Shown piece by piece: positions 42,105 to 51,706 of a stretch of 64,000 nucleotides of DNA. Source of the DNA: an uncultured bacterium. GTDB lineage: Bacteria > Muiribacteriota > Ozemobacteria > Ozemobacterales > Ozemobacteraceae. A program made the position numbers and the translations under genes. The notes under the pieces were generated by a model, which saw only the letters and a program-made list of their open reading frames with translations, ran no database searches and was not told where the DNA came from. Numbering within the stretch: position 1 is the stretch's first letter; every line of letters starts with the position of its first letter. Location of the stretch: contig CALEDQ010000029.1 of NCBI GenBank assembly GCA_937949615.1, positions 1-64,000 on the forward strand, in the 5' to 3' direction.

Positions 42105-45100
42105 GTGGAAAACAGGGATACGCAAAAAAAACTTCTCGTTCCTTATTTCTGGATCCTTTTGATCCTTGTTTTTCCTGTTCTCATAATCAACGCCGGCAAT
42201 TCAACAACCAGCACCCAGCAGGAAAACCGCAAGCAGCTTCATGAGTCAGATGAGGCCATACAACTTCTCGACAGCCTTGTAAACGGGTCCAACGAAGCGG
42301 TTTTTCTCTCAAGACTGGCAGGTTCGCTGACAAGCTCACTGAAAAAAGTTGTTTCCAGAGCTGAGAAGCAAAAGATTAATCCGCATAGAAGTTTTCTGAG
42401 GCATGATTTCCCCGAGCATGAAATATGGGTATTCACAAATGACACCCTGTTTTACCCCGACCGGGTAACAACAAGCCGCCGTGCCATGTACAAACTTTTT
42501 CAGGCACTGGCGCAGAACGATTTCTCAGATGGTCAGAACAAACTGGCTGATTTTCTTTTCGGGCCTGGCCTGAAAATTCGCCACCTCACACTCAGAAAAG
42601 GGCGAGCGACAAGAATTCTCTATCAGAAACGCTATTGCCAGATGGTCTGGAACACTTTTACATCTGACAAAGGCGATACCAATGGTTTTTTCCTTATTGT
42701 TCCAGAGTCCGGGCAATTTAAGCGCTTTGTGATGGAATTATCTTCACAGGCCATTACCCGCAGTATTCATGATATTCATAACAGTAGAACATGGTGGCGT
42801 GGCGGCGGTTTCCTGAGAATTTTCCCTGATGCTGACATGTCAGTCTTACCAGATTTTGCAACTTCAGACCCGGACCTGAAGCTATTTATCAACCAATGGA
42901 ACCAGCCTCCCGGCCTGGCAAAGCTTGAAGGCGAAAATCTGCCATGGGCTGTCCCTGCAGGCAAATGGAAGATTTTTACAAAAATCATTCCTGATTCAAC
43001 GCATATGGCTGTTGTTTTTTTGCCTCAGATCCCGTCAAAATCTGAATTTTCCAGGCTGATGGTGTCTGTAAACTTTTTGTATGCTTTGTTGGCAATTGGC
43101 CTGATACTTTGCGTGCTCTTTGAAATCAGACTCCCGGTTATGAGTCTGAAAACAAGGTTCACCCTTATTTTTCTGGCTCTTGCGGCAGCTCCTTTCTCAC
43201 TGTTTCTGATAGCTTTCAATATTTATTCTGAAGAACTTGAGATTTCGCTGGTACGTGATGCGCGCCAGAAGCTTGAAACTGCAATCAACAAATACGATGA
43301 AAGCATCGAAGAAACTTACCAGAACCTGAGAGCTCAGCTTCTTATGCTGGAAAATGCCGAATGGATAAAAACAGCAATTCGCCAGAAAAACCCGATCTCA
43401 AAAGAGCTTATTACCAGATCAGATGAGTTGCTGAAAAACCTCTCTCCCGAACTTCCATGGGGAGCGATAACCTTCACCGACCCCGAAGGCAACGCTGCAG
43501 GGGCTTTCAAAAGTGAAATTCACCGGGCCACGCTCGAAGGCTACGCCAGATTCAACCGGGTAGGAATAATTGAAGCAATGCGAAAAAATCTGGCAATGCC
43601 TTCAATCGAGGTATCAAGGGACCCCTCTCTTATTACAGATTCAGATATAGTTCTGAAAAAGGCTTACGAGAATAACACCAAACTGCCTGTTTATCACCCG
43701 TTTTCAAATGCCAACGCCGGAAACGCTGTTCAGGTTGCCCACGGCAGTAATTCAATCATGCGCTATGTCAATTATTTTCCAGACGCGCAAAAGCCCGCTA
43801 TGGGACTTTCTATCGAATGGCTCGAAAAAGATCTCGACAACGCGTTTGCTGCAAGAGCCATTCAGAAAATCAGGCGTGAATTCTCATGGGTGAAATTTGA
43901 AGTCTTCAGAAAAGAGAACGACAATCTGAACAGCATCGCCCGCAGCCACAGCGAAATCGACATGCGCCGCACAGCCATGGCATCTTCACTGAGAAATGGC
44001 CTGTTTTTCAGCTCTGAGCATGCAGATAGACAGATCTATCTGGCCATGCCATCAAAAAGACAACCGGAAATCTTTCTCGCAGGTTCTATGGATACAGCTT
44101 TTATAGGTGAGCAGATCGTTCTGATAAACAAAGCTTTTCTGGCATTTTTCCTGGTCGGTTTTTTAACAATACTTTTCTTTCAGGATTTTTTATTCAAGCG
44201 GTTGATTCAGGCCTTCATCCTGCTTGAAAATTTTCTGAACTGCTCAAAAAAAGACCTCGGACAGAAATTGCCGACCGGCTCAAGACAAGACGAAATTGCC
44301 GATATTTTTCACTCTTTCAACGACATGATCAACAGCCTGAGAATAAGGGAAAGGCTGATGTCGCTGGTATCGGAGGGTTCGCTGCAGCTCGTCAAAAGCA
44401 TCGACGCCGAATCAGATGCCATTATCAGAACTGTTCCGGCGGTATCTTTGACTTCTGATATCCGAAGTTTTACAACCCTCTGTGAAAATCACCCGCCAGA
44501 GGTCATAACCCGCATGCTCAATCATCACTTTGAGCAAATGAGCCGGATTATTATTTCGTATGGCGGAGAAATCGGCAGATTCGTTGGTGACGCAATTGAA
44601 GCATCCTTTCCATGCACCGGTGAAAACCCTGAAAAAACGGTCGAACAGGCAATAAGAGCCTCAGTTATGATGCTGCAGTCAATGCAGATTATCAACAACG
44701 ACCGGGCCAAGCAGGGATTGTTTTCCTACAGAATCGGAATAGGACTCGCCTATGGCACCACAAGCTTCTTTCCGGCCGGCAGACGTTCGAACCGCACCGA
44801 AGTGATGCAGATTGGGGAGGCACTGAAAAGATCGTCACAGCTTGAGGCATTGAGTCGATATTTCCCCGACCTGCCTCTGGTTATGGATAAAGCGACAGTC
44901 GACTTTCTAGGCAAAACTGACATAATGCTGCCGCACATCAAAGAAGAAAACATTGACGGCACCAGATGTTTTGTCTTTGCCACGAGAGATCCTGCGAAAG
45001 ATTTTTTAAGTTTCGCATCTTCTGGCACCCTCCTTAAAGATCAGGAAAACATGGCATCGCCAGAAGCGATTACAGCCGGAAAAGACTTCGACCGGCAAAA

Positions 45101-48100
45101 ACAAAAATTTCAATCGATCAGAATCAGTTTTCTCAAAGGTGCTGCACTTTTCTGTCTGCCGCTTCTTGTCTGCGGCCTTGGAATCATGCATGGTTTCAAT
45201 ACTTTCCGCGAAGCATCGGTCAGAAACACCCGTTCAGAGAATATAAGTATACTCAAATCCGCCAGCGCTCTTCACGACCGGCTGGAATTGACTGCAATCA
45301 GACTCAACAGTGAAATCGCAGATTTCTGCCGTGATCTTAATGCGATATCGGAAAAATCCTTCACCGAAAAGCGCCTGCAGCTGAAAAAAACACTTCGAGA
45401 TGAGCTGAAAGCAACCGGGTTGAATCCGATTCATATAATTTTCACCGGCCCACCGGGTGCTGAAAAACAGAAAATTTCAAACAATCTGAGCATGGAAAAA
45501 CGCCTGAGAATTCTGCTAGATGATTGTCTGCACTGCTATGATTCGGCTCTCAATCGTTATCTTCTGCCCAGACCCGAAGCAATGGAAATTTTAAATGGCT
45601 CAGTGTCGGGCATAGCCCTTTCCAGAGACAACCGCGGCAATTTTATTCCGGCCATGATTGCCTCAGAAAGCTGCCTGATGTTCTGGCAGCCGATAATCTA
45701 TCCAGGGGCGATCCAAAAATCAGCAACAATAAGATATCTTTACCCATCCCCTGACAATTGGCAGCTGAGGCATTACGGGCTTTTCGACAATGCGCTGCTG
45801 CCACAGTTTCTTCTGGGCGGCGTCATGATTGTCTGCCAGAGTCTTGAAAACGGTTCGGAATTGAATTATCGCCCGCATGGAACTTCTGCAGGCTTTGCTG
45901 AACTGAATCTAAGCAACGGCGTTCTCCGCCACAATTTGTCAGAAAAACACCCACTGCTGCCGGTTAAAGAATCTCAACAGACGGCCAGTCTTTCAGAAAA
46001 GCTTCTGGCGCTTTGCCACAGATCCGAAACATCTGCAACTGACATAATCGCCGATAAAATGCTGATTAATAATAACGAAAAAAAACTGCTTATCGCTTTT
46101 AACAGCCCGAGCAGAGAGATTGAAACAGGAAAATTCTTCTTAACGCTCCTTCTTGGTATTCTGGCAATCCTGGCAGTCATATTTTCAATCTCATGGTTTC
46201 TCGGAACACGCGAAAAGGGTCTGGCAATAAAAGTCGAATGGCAGATTTTTGCCAGTTTCATCGGGGTTATTCTGGTGCCGGCAACCGGGGTTATTCTGCT
46301 CATCTGCCTTATCTATGGCGGCTGGAAGCAAAATCTGCTTGAAAACCACAAATCAGAATTTCTGCAAAAAGTTGCCAGAATTGAAGAAAAAATACATTTA
46401 AGCCAGCATGAGATTCCAAGAAGGCTGCAGAAAACTCTGCAGAGCGCTTCAAAAAATCATTTCGCTATTTCAGTGCCTGTACTTGAACCTTCTGCATCTG
46501 CATCGACCGAATTAAGAAGATTCCTTTCCGGTTTTTTCACCGACGTTATCCAGATACGGCGCGGCTATGGGATCAATGCTCTCATGATCGAATTCGCAAC
46601 CGGACCAGGAGAGTTTCTGCAGATAAACGGCAATTTTGCCGAAGACTCCGACCCGATGAAAAACACTTTTTCCTTCTTCACCGGAAGGGTTATAGAGAGA
46701 TTGAGAGGCAACAATTTTGCTCTAAGCCGAAAAAGAGACGCAAGACAGGTCGTCGTGCAGGAAATGACAACCGAAATGGTTTTTGAGGTTCTTGCATCGA
46801 CTTTCGGTGAAAATACCATCCACGACATCCTGTTCGGGCAGGGGAAAGGGATTTCGCTGTTCGGTGGCGTTTCGAGAGATATCATTCACCAGATTTTCTT
46901 CCCCGATTCGCTGAACCCCGAAGGAGTAATTCTTCTCGTTCTATCTCAGTTTCACAGCGACAAGTTTGCACTGGCGCGTATTCTCGCTTCCAGCTTCTAT
47001 AACCCGAACTCAGATCCACTCGCTTTCGAGATACATGCCATCAACCGTATTAATCCAGGGATGCCCGTTCTGCCGGAAACCGGCGAAAGATACCCTTTTC
47101 TGCGTGACATTGGCCGGCAGGCAAAAATAATAGGGCATATCGAAAGAACCGTGAATTATGAAGGCGAAGATTATTTCGTCACGACCTGTCAGAGTAACGC
47201 CTTTCCGCAGTTCATTTTTCTTGGCAGTGGCAGGCTGTCAGCCTTTTCTGACTATATCAATCAGAGACTTATCTGGTTCGCGGCAATGCTGCTGTTTTTC
47301 ATTATCGCCCTGTCCTGTCTGGCGATGCAGACGGCCGCCGATATAACCGGGCCGCTGAAAATGCTTATGAAGTCGATCAACAGAGTCAACTCAGGCGATT
47401 TCAACTTTTCTCTGACATTTCATCGCCATGATGAGCTTGAAAACATCGCAATCGCTTTTTCAGAGATGGTTAAAAAGCTGGCAGAAAAAGAAACCCTGGC
47501 GCGCATGGTTTCTCAGAGCGCCTCGCAGATGGCCGCTTCAGAAGAAAGCGAAAATGAAGCCAGAAAAGGACACAAACGAGTCGCGGCTGTGGCCTATATC
47601 GGAATTGCCGACTTCGCCGGATTTCTTAAAAATTCAGACAATGAAACGATTAGAACCGGTATCGATGAATGGGTTACAGTTGTCTGCCAGAAAGTCATTG
47701 AAGCTGGCGGCGAGGTCGACAAAATCATGGAAGGAAAGATTCTGGCAGTTTTCTTTGCCGGCTCAGATAAGAGTTCGACTGCAAAGCAGTTTATTGCCAG
47801 TGCCTTCACTGCCGCTGCCGGGATCTGCCTGACCAATTCCGGCAATCTGAAAACCTTATGCGGCATTCATGCCGGCGAGGTAATCGCCGGGTTGATGGGC
47901 AGTCAGCAGCGCCGCGACTTTACTGTAATCGGCGACCCGGTAAACCTCGCCGCCCGCTGCTTTTCACAGGCAGATGCGCTTCGGCAGAACACCGCCATTG
48001 TCGCTACCGAAGAAGCGGCAGCTGCTCTGCCGGACGGTCTCAAAGCCAGCGATCTCGGCCATTTTTCAATCAAAGGCAAAAAAGATTCCCGCCGCCTGTT

Positions 48101-48119
48101 CGGCATCAGCAAAGCCTGA
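42105..48119 (+). CDS. Giant tandem class III adenylyl cyclase with two sensor-HAMP-cyclase halves
   Basis: A 2004-residue inner-membrane protein made of two halves of the same design. Each half has a transmembrane helix, a periplasmic region of about 290-310 residues, two close helices, a second periplasmic region of about 300, a fourth helix, HAMP and a class III cyclase domain. Helices lie near 11-31, 320-343, 352-375, 678-697, 1006-1028, 1345-1366, 1375-1400 and 1721-1742. C1 (about 778-960) keeps metal ligands Asp785 (SDIRSFT) and Asp829 (RFVGDA) but has Lys908 and Gln912 where Asn and Arg are expected. C2 (about 1826-1995) has Gly1833 and Gly1877 at the metal positions but keeps Lys1873, Thr1940, Asn1947 and Arg1951. 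Lys/Thr indicates ATP use, class IIIb. One composite active site is predicted. Start is GTG with AGGGA nine bases upstream. Confidence 0.92.
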   Translation: MENRDTQKKLLVPYFWILLILVFPVLIINAGNSTTSTQQENRKQLHESDEAIQLLDSLVNGSNEAVFLSRLAGSLTSSLKKVVSRAEKQKINPHRSFLRHDFPEHEIWVFTNDTLFYPDRVTTSRRAMYKLFQALAQNDFSDGQNKLADFLFGPGLKIRHLTLRKGRATRILYQKRYCQMVWNTFTSDKGDTNGFFLIVPESGQFKRFVMELSSQAITRSIHDIHNSRTWWRGGGFLRIFPDADMSVLPDFATSDPDLKLFINQWNQPPGLAKLEGENLPWAVPAGKWKIFTKIIPDSTHMAVVFLPQIPSKSEFSRLMVSVNFLYALLAIGLILCVLFEIRLPVMSLKTRFTLIFLALAAAPFSLFLIAFNIYSEELEISLVRDARQKLETAINKYDESIEETYQNLRAQLLMLENAEWIKTAIRQKNPISKELITRSDELLKNLSPELPWGAITFTDPEGNAAGAFKSEIHRATLEGYARFNRVGIIEAMRKNLAMPSIEVSRDPSLITDSDIVLKKAYENNTKLPVYHPFSNANAGNAVQVAHGSNSIMRYVNYFPDAQKPAMGLSIEWLEKDLDNAFAARAIQKIRREFSWVKFEVFRKENDNLNSIARSHSEIDMRRTAMASSLRNGLFFSSEHADRQIYLAMPSKRQPEIFLAGSMDTAFIGEQIVLINKAFLAFFLVGFLTILFFQDFLFKRLIQAFILLENFLNCSKKDLGQKLPTGSRQDEIADIFHSFNDMINSLRIRERLMSLVSEGSLQLVKSIDAESDAIIRTVPAVSLTSDIRSFTTLCENHPPEVITRMLNHHFEQMSRIIISYGGEIGRFVGDAIEASFPCTGENPEKTVEQAIRASVMMLQSMQIINNDRAKQGLFSYRIGIGLAYGTTSFFPAGRRSNRTEVMQIGEALKRSSQLEALSRYFPDLPLVMDKATVDFLGKTDIMLPHIKEENIDGTRCFVFATRDPAKDFLSFASSGTLLKDQENMASPEAITAGKDFDRQKQKFQSIRISFLKGAALFCLPLLVCGLGIMHGFNTFREASVRNTRSENISILKSASALHDRLELTAIRLNSEIADFCRDLNAISEKSFTEKRLQLKKTLRDELKATGLNPIHIIFTGPPGAEKQKISNNLSMEKRLRILLDDCLHCYDSALNRYLLPRPEAMEILNGSVSGIALSRDNRGNFIPAMIASESCLMFWQPIIYPGAIQKSATIRYLYPSPDNWQLRHYGLFDNALLPQFLLGGVMIVCQSLENGSELNYRPHGTSAGFAELNLSNGVLRHNLSEKHPLLPVKESQQTASLSEKLLALCHRSETSATDIIADKMLINNNEKKLLIAFNSPSREIETGKFFLTLLLGILAILAVIFSISWFLGTREKGLAIKVEWQIFASFIGVILVPATGVILLICLIYGGWKQNLLENHKSEFLQKVARIEEKIHLSQHEIPRRLQKTLQSASKNHFAISVPVLEPSASASTELRRFLSGFFTDVIQIRRGYGINALMIEFATGPGEFLQINGNFAEDSDPMKNTFSFFTGRVIERLRGNNFALSRKRDARQVVVQEMTTEMVFEVLASTFGENTIHDILFGQGKGISLFGGVSRDIIHQIFFPDSLNPEGVILLVLSQFHSDKFALARILASSFYNPNSDPLAFEIHAINRINPGMPVLPETGERYPFLRDIGRQAKIIGHIERTVNYEGEDYFVTTCQSNAFPQFIFLGSGRLSAFSDYINQRLIWFAAMLLFFIIALSCLAMQTAADITGPLKMLMKSINRVNSGDFNFSLTFHRHDELENIAIAFSEMVKKLAEKETLARMVSQSASQMAASEESENEARKGHKRVAAVAYIGIADFAGFLKNSDNETIRTGIDEWVTVVCQKVIEAGGEVDKIMEGKILAVFFAGSDKSSTAKQFIASAFTAAAGICLTNSGNLKTLCGIHAGEVIAGLMGSQQRRDFTVIGDPVNLAARCFSQADALRQNTAIVATEEAAAALPDGLKASDLGHFSIKGKKDSRRLFGISKA

Positions 48120-48187
48120 ACATATATAAGCAGCCCAACCTGGACCGGTCCCGTAGAACGGGTTAATTGGCTTTAATTTTACAGCCA

Positions 48188-48221
48188 TCAAAAAGCCCGC
48201 TGAAAGCATTTTTCAGCGGGC
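48188..48221. terminator. Bidirectional terminator between the cyclase and aclBA
   Basis: GCCCGCTGAAA (48195-48205) pairs with TTTCAGCGGGC (48211-48221), loop five bases. On the minus strand a run of Us follows, so it mainly suits the end of the aclBA transcript. Confidence 0.8.
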
Positions 48222-48249
48222 CTGTTGCAGATTCAATCAGAATTTCTGA

Positions 48250-50094
48250 TTATTCATCGGCGGGAAGATCGTAGAGAATGTCATCCCACGGATGGCGATA
48301 GAGTTCAGCTTTCTGGCGGCACTGATCCATATAGTGACCGATCATGCCGATGGTGCGGCCGAGCAGGAACAGACCATTGAGACCGCCGCTGTTAACGACA
48401 GTCTGAATTCTTTCTTCATCCCAGCCGAGGCCGTACATCATATCGACCGAAAGAACGCCGATGGCGCCGTCGACATTGAGAATCAGGGTGTCTTTCTTGG
48501 CGGTGGTCAGCTGTTCGACTTCGAGTGCGTAATCGAGCAGTTTCGTGCGCGGGAAATGCTTGCGGGCATACTGCTTGAGCAGTTCGACACGCATGTCGGG
48601 GTTCTTCAGGCTCTTGATGCGGTGACCGATACCCTGAATCTTGATATTCTTCTTCTTAAGGTCGGCAATGAACGCATCAGGTGACTGACCAGCATCCTGG
48701 GCTGCCTTGAACATCAGAGCCGCACCGGCAACCGCACCACCGAAGCGCGGGCCGATTGTCAGAATACCGGAAGCGACGGCACTCATCAGATCTTTGCCGG
48801 CGCGGGCGGTAACGATGGTATTGTGGGCGCCAGAAACGGCAGGACCGTGATCGGCGCAAAGCTTGAGCACGATTTCCATAAATTCGGCGGCCCATTTCGG
48901 CAGGCGCTCTTTGAACCAGAGCAGACCGATGGTTTCGCCAACCGAATAATTTTCGCCGATGACCTTGCTGATCTTGTGACCGGCATAGAGCAGTTCGTCT
49001 TTTGAATCGTCAGAAATGGTGCAGGTGAAATTGGTCGGTTTGCGCACCATATTGCGGGCAACCGCTTCGGCGTAATCCATCGGAATTACCGGCGGTTCTA
49101 CTTCAGGAGCCGGCTTGATGACGCCCTTCTTGACCAGACCCTCGTAAGTGGCCTTGATTGCCTTATCATAATCATCGAATGATTCGGGCACCACAACGCC
49201 GACTTCGCGCAGAGCAGCGTTTTTGGCTTCAGCGGTTTCGCGGCTGGCATCGGCCTTGGCACCGGCATGGCCGAACTGAATGCCCTTCGGCATGTATTTG
49301 ATCGAAGTACCGGTAACCCACATTACCAGAGGTTTCTTGATCTTTTTGGTTTTTACCGCTTCAACGATTTTCCATTCTTCTTCACCGCCGACTTCGCCAA
49401 GGCAGACGAGCATCTTGATCGCCGGGTTGGCTTCGAAGCGCAGCAGGTGTTCGAGCAGGGTCGAACCGGCATAAGCGTCGCCGCCGATGGCGATACCTTC
49501 GTAGAGGCCATCGGTGTTCAGGGCGATGATGTTGTAGGCTTCATTCGACATGCCGCCTGATTTGCTGACGAAACCGACCGAACCCGGGCGATGCAGCTTC
49601 GATTCGATGATGCTTTCGATGGTACCACCGGTATTGGCGACCTTGAAAGCGCCGGCAGCAATGCCACCGACAGTGGCCGGACCAATGATGACCTTGCCGC
49701 GTTCAACAGCAACGGCGCGCAGATGGCGGGCCTGGCGTTCGGGCATACCTTCGGCGATAACGACGATGGTGCGCAGTTTCGGCTCGTTGAGGCCTTCCAT
49801 GGTGGTGTCATAAGCACTTCTGAAAGAGGCGAAGTTGATCATGACATCGATGTCGGGGTGCTTCTTCAGAGCGGTTTTCACATCGGGATAAACCGGAATG
49901 AAAATTTCTTTTTTGCCCCAGAAAACTTTTTCTGAGCCGAATTTGCCCGGGTCTACGAGGGCAGCGACCGACGGGGTGGTTCTGCGGCAGCAATAGTCGA
50001 AGTCGAGCATGCGCTGGACCGCTTTGGTCTGCATGCCGTAAATCAGAGAGGTCGTATTTTTATCGAAAAGCAGATAATCTGGTCTTTTTTTCAT
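48250..50094 (-). CDS. aclA: ATP-citrate lyase, large subunit (AclA)
   Basis: A 614-residue subunit. With AclB it cleaves citrate with ATP and CoA to acetyl-CoA and oxaloacetate. The N-terminal part carries the CoA-binding and ligase domains with the phosphorylated His276 in IQFGHAGAKAD. The C-terminal part (about 350-614) is the citrate-synthase-like domain: KIQGIGHRIKSLKNPDMR, DYALEVEQLT, NVDGAIGVLSVDMMYGLGW. Length matches Chlorobium AclA (about 608). It starts four bases after aclB with GGAAAG upstream. In bacteria this enzyme marks the reductive TCA cycle or citrate-derived acetyl-CoA supply. Confidence 0.95.
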   Translation of the reverse strand: MKKRPDYLLFDKNTTSLIYGMQTKAVQRMLDFDYCCRRTTPSVAALVDPGKFGSEKVFWGKKEIFIPVYPDVKTALKKHPDIDVMINFASFRSAYDTTMEGLNEPKLRTIVVIAEGMPERQARHLRAVAVERGKVIIGPATVGGIAAGAFKVANTGGTIESIIESKLHRPGSVGFVSKSGGMSNEAYNIIALNTDGLYEGIAIGGDAYAGSTLLEHLLRFEANPAIKMLVCLGEVGGEEEWKIVEAVKTKKIKKPLVMWVTGTSIKYMPKGIQFGHAGAKADASRETAEAKNAALREVGVVVPESFDDYDKAIKATYEGLVKKGVIKPAPEVEPPVIPMDYAEAVARNMVRKPTNFTCTISDDSKDELLYAGHKISKVIGENYSVGETIGLLWFKERLPKWAAEFMEIVLKLCADHGPAVSGAHNTIVTARAGKDLMSAVASGILTIGPRFGGAVAGAALMFKAAQDAGQSPDAFIADLKKKNIKIQGIGHRIKSLKNPDMRVELLKQYARKHFPRTKLLDYALEVEQLTTAKKDTLILNVDGAIGVLSVDMMYGLGWDEERIQTVVNSGGLNGLFLLGRTIGMIGHYMDQCRQKAELYRHPWDDILYDLPADE

Positions 50095-50098
50095 GGCA

Positions 50099-51382
50099 TT
50101 ACTTTCCTTTACCAGTTTTCAGGGCGTCTGAAACGACGCGGGTCATGTGATATTCGGGGCCATGCACTTCGATCGGCACGCCGAGCTTATCAGCGGCTGC
50201 CTTGAGATTGGCGAGGCCTTCCTGGTAGTTCGGGCCGCCACGGCGCACGAATATGCGGGCATTGACCTTTTTGAGCTTTTCACCATACTCGTTGAGAGCT
50301 TTGATGATGCCGGTAAAGGTCTTGGCCACATCGGTAAAGTTGGCGATACCACCGCCGAGAATCAGGGTCTTGGGGCGCTTTTTAGCATCGGGCTTGCGGG
50401 TCATCAGATCGAGAACGACCTTCGCATATTCATAGGTCAGGCTGGTGCTGGGGTTGCCTGAATATTCGCCGTAAAAAGCCAGTTCTTTGGCAAAGCCGAG
50501 GTCGCAGACGGTGTCAGCATAGATAACCGAGGCGCCGCCGCCGGCAACCATGTTCCAGATGGTGCCTTCGGGATTCAGCAGCGTCAGCTTCAGCGAGGCG
50601 CCAGACAGAGCATCGAGCTCGCGAATCTTCATTTCTTCGGGGCTGAGGTTCTGACCAAAAGCGGCCGGAAATTCGATATCTTCGCCCCAGAGCTTGTTGC
50701 AGCAGAATTCGGCAGTGTCGTCGAGCTTGGCGACCATGTCGAGCGGCACGATCTTATTGCCTGCGATTGCGAACGGGTTGATTTCGAGATAGGCAAAGTG
50801 CAGAGCGGCAAAATACTTATAAAGGCCGCGAATAAAGCTGGCAACCATCTTCTTGTTCTTGCCGAGAGCTGCCGGCAGAGCCTTTTCGACATTAACGTCT
50901 TCGATGCCGCCAAGTATCGGAACCTTGATTGCTACTACCTTGTCCCAGTTTTCTTCGACGTTGATGCCGCCTTCGAGAGAAAAATAAATCGCATCGCCTT
51001 CAGCAGTCGATTTGATCGCAACATAATATTCGGCCTCGTGCGGAATGCAGGGCTCGATGAGGAAATGTGTCAGAGTGCCTTCGATACCGTTGACAACCTG
51101 CTTCTTGCCCATGCGCTCGTCGATCCATTTTTTGGTTTCGGCGATGTCCTTATTAACCAGAACCAGGCCGTGTTTGCCACGTTTGCCAAACAGCTGGTCC
51201 GGTTTCGCAACAAGCTTGTCAGTCTTCAGCCAGGGGTTGTCTTTTTTGAGTTTGTTCCAGTCGGTGTCTTTGTCGACCAGAACGATGTGACCGTCGTAAC
51301 CGACGCTTTCTTCACAAAAACCGTCAAGGTGCCTTGCAAGCATTCTTTTGCCGTGATACTCACGGATTCCTCGTTGAGCCAT
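50099..51382 (-). CDS. aclB: ATP-citrate lyase, small subunit (AclB)
   Basis: A 427-residue ATP-grasp and CoA-ligase-type subunit. It begins MAQRGIREYHGKRMLA. The nucleotide region has NKDIAETKKWIDERMGKK, and YLEINPFAI is typical of the succinyl-CoA-synthetase beta fold. VAGGGASVIYADTVCDLG and TLILGGGIANFTDVAKTFTG follow in the C-terminal domain. It precedes aclA, the same order as in green sulfur bacteria. CAGGAG stands before the ATG. A strong promoter lies 47 bp upstream. Confidence 0.95.
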   Translation of the reverse strand: MAQRGIREYHGKRMLARHLDGFCEESVGYDGHIVLVDKDTDWNKLKKDNPWLKTDKLVAKPDQLFGKRGKHGLVLVNKDIAETKKWIDERMGKKQVVNGIEGTLTHFLIEPCIPHEAEYYVAIKSTAEGDAIYFSLEGGINVEENWDKVVAIKVPILGGIEDVNVEKALPAALGKNKKMVASFIRGLYKYFAALHFAYLEINPFAIAGNKIVPLDMVAKLDDTAEFCCNKLWGEDIEFPAAFGQNLSPEEMKIRELDALSGASLKLTLLNPEGTIWNMVAGGGASVIYADTVCDLGFAKELAFYGEYSGNPSTSLTYEYAKVVLDLMTRKPDAKKRPKTLILGGGIANFTDVAKTFTGIIKALNEYGEKLKKVNARIFVRRGGPNYQEGLANLKAAADKLGVPIEVHGPEYHMTRVVSDALKTGKGK

Positions 51383-51706
51383 CTTTATCTCTCCTGAAAA
51401 AAATTAAACAGGCAATGGATACCTAAAGGGTATATCTCTGTACCAAATTTCGTGTCAAGCAAACTTTTCGCAAACAGTTAATTCGAGAACCTTTCCGACC
51501 GCAGAGTTAATTCATAGCGACAAATGTGACGCATCTGCAGTACACTGCGACGTTGCTGCGACAGTCCTTTATATGGAAATTGCCGGCCGACTTTCCTGCC
51601 ATAACCAGCCCTCAGTGCTGCTCATAGCTGGTCACCATCAATTCTGGCACGCCGTTTGCAAATACTTAAAGCGAATTATCATCATTTTTTACGAGGTGTT
51701 CTGAAT
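51383..51706. other. Divergent spacer between aclB and clpB
   Basis: About 324 bp. It holds the aclBA promoter (51429-51458) and the clpB leader with GAGGTG at 51693-51698. I looked for a CIRCE element (TTAGCACTC-N9-GAGTGCTAA) and for a clear sigma-32 promoter and saw neither. Confidence 0.5.
51429..51458 (-). promoter_or_regulatory. Strong sigma-70-type promoter for aclBA
   Basis: On the minus strand a perfect TTGACA (51453-51458) is followed after 18 bases by TATACC (51429-51434), about 47 bases before the aclB start codon. This is the best promoter match in the window. Confidence 0.7.

Noticed and set aside
51383..51706. Possible heat-shock control element (CIRCE or sigma-32) before clpB
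   Set aside because: I looked for the CIRCE inverted repeat and a CTTGAAA/CCCCAT-type promoter and found neither with acceptable match.
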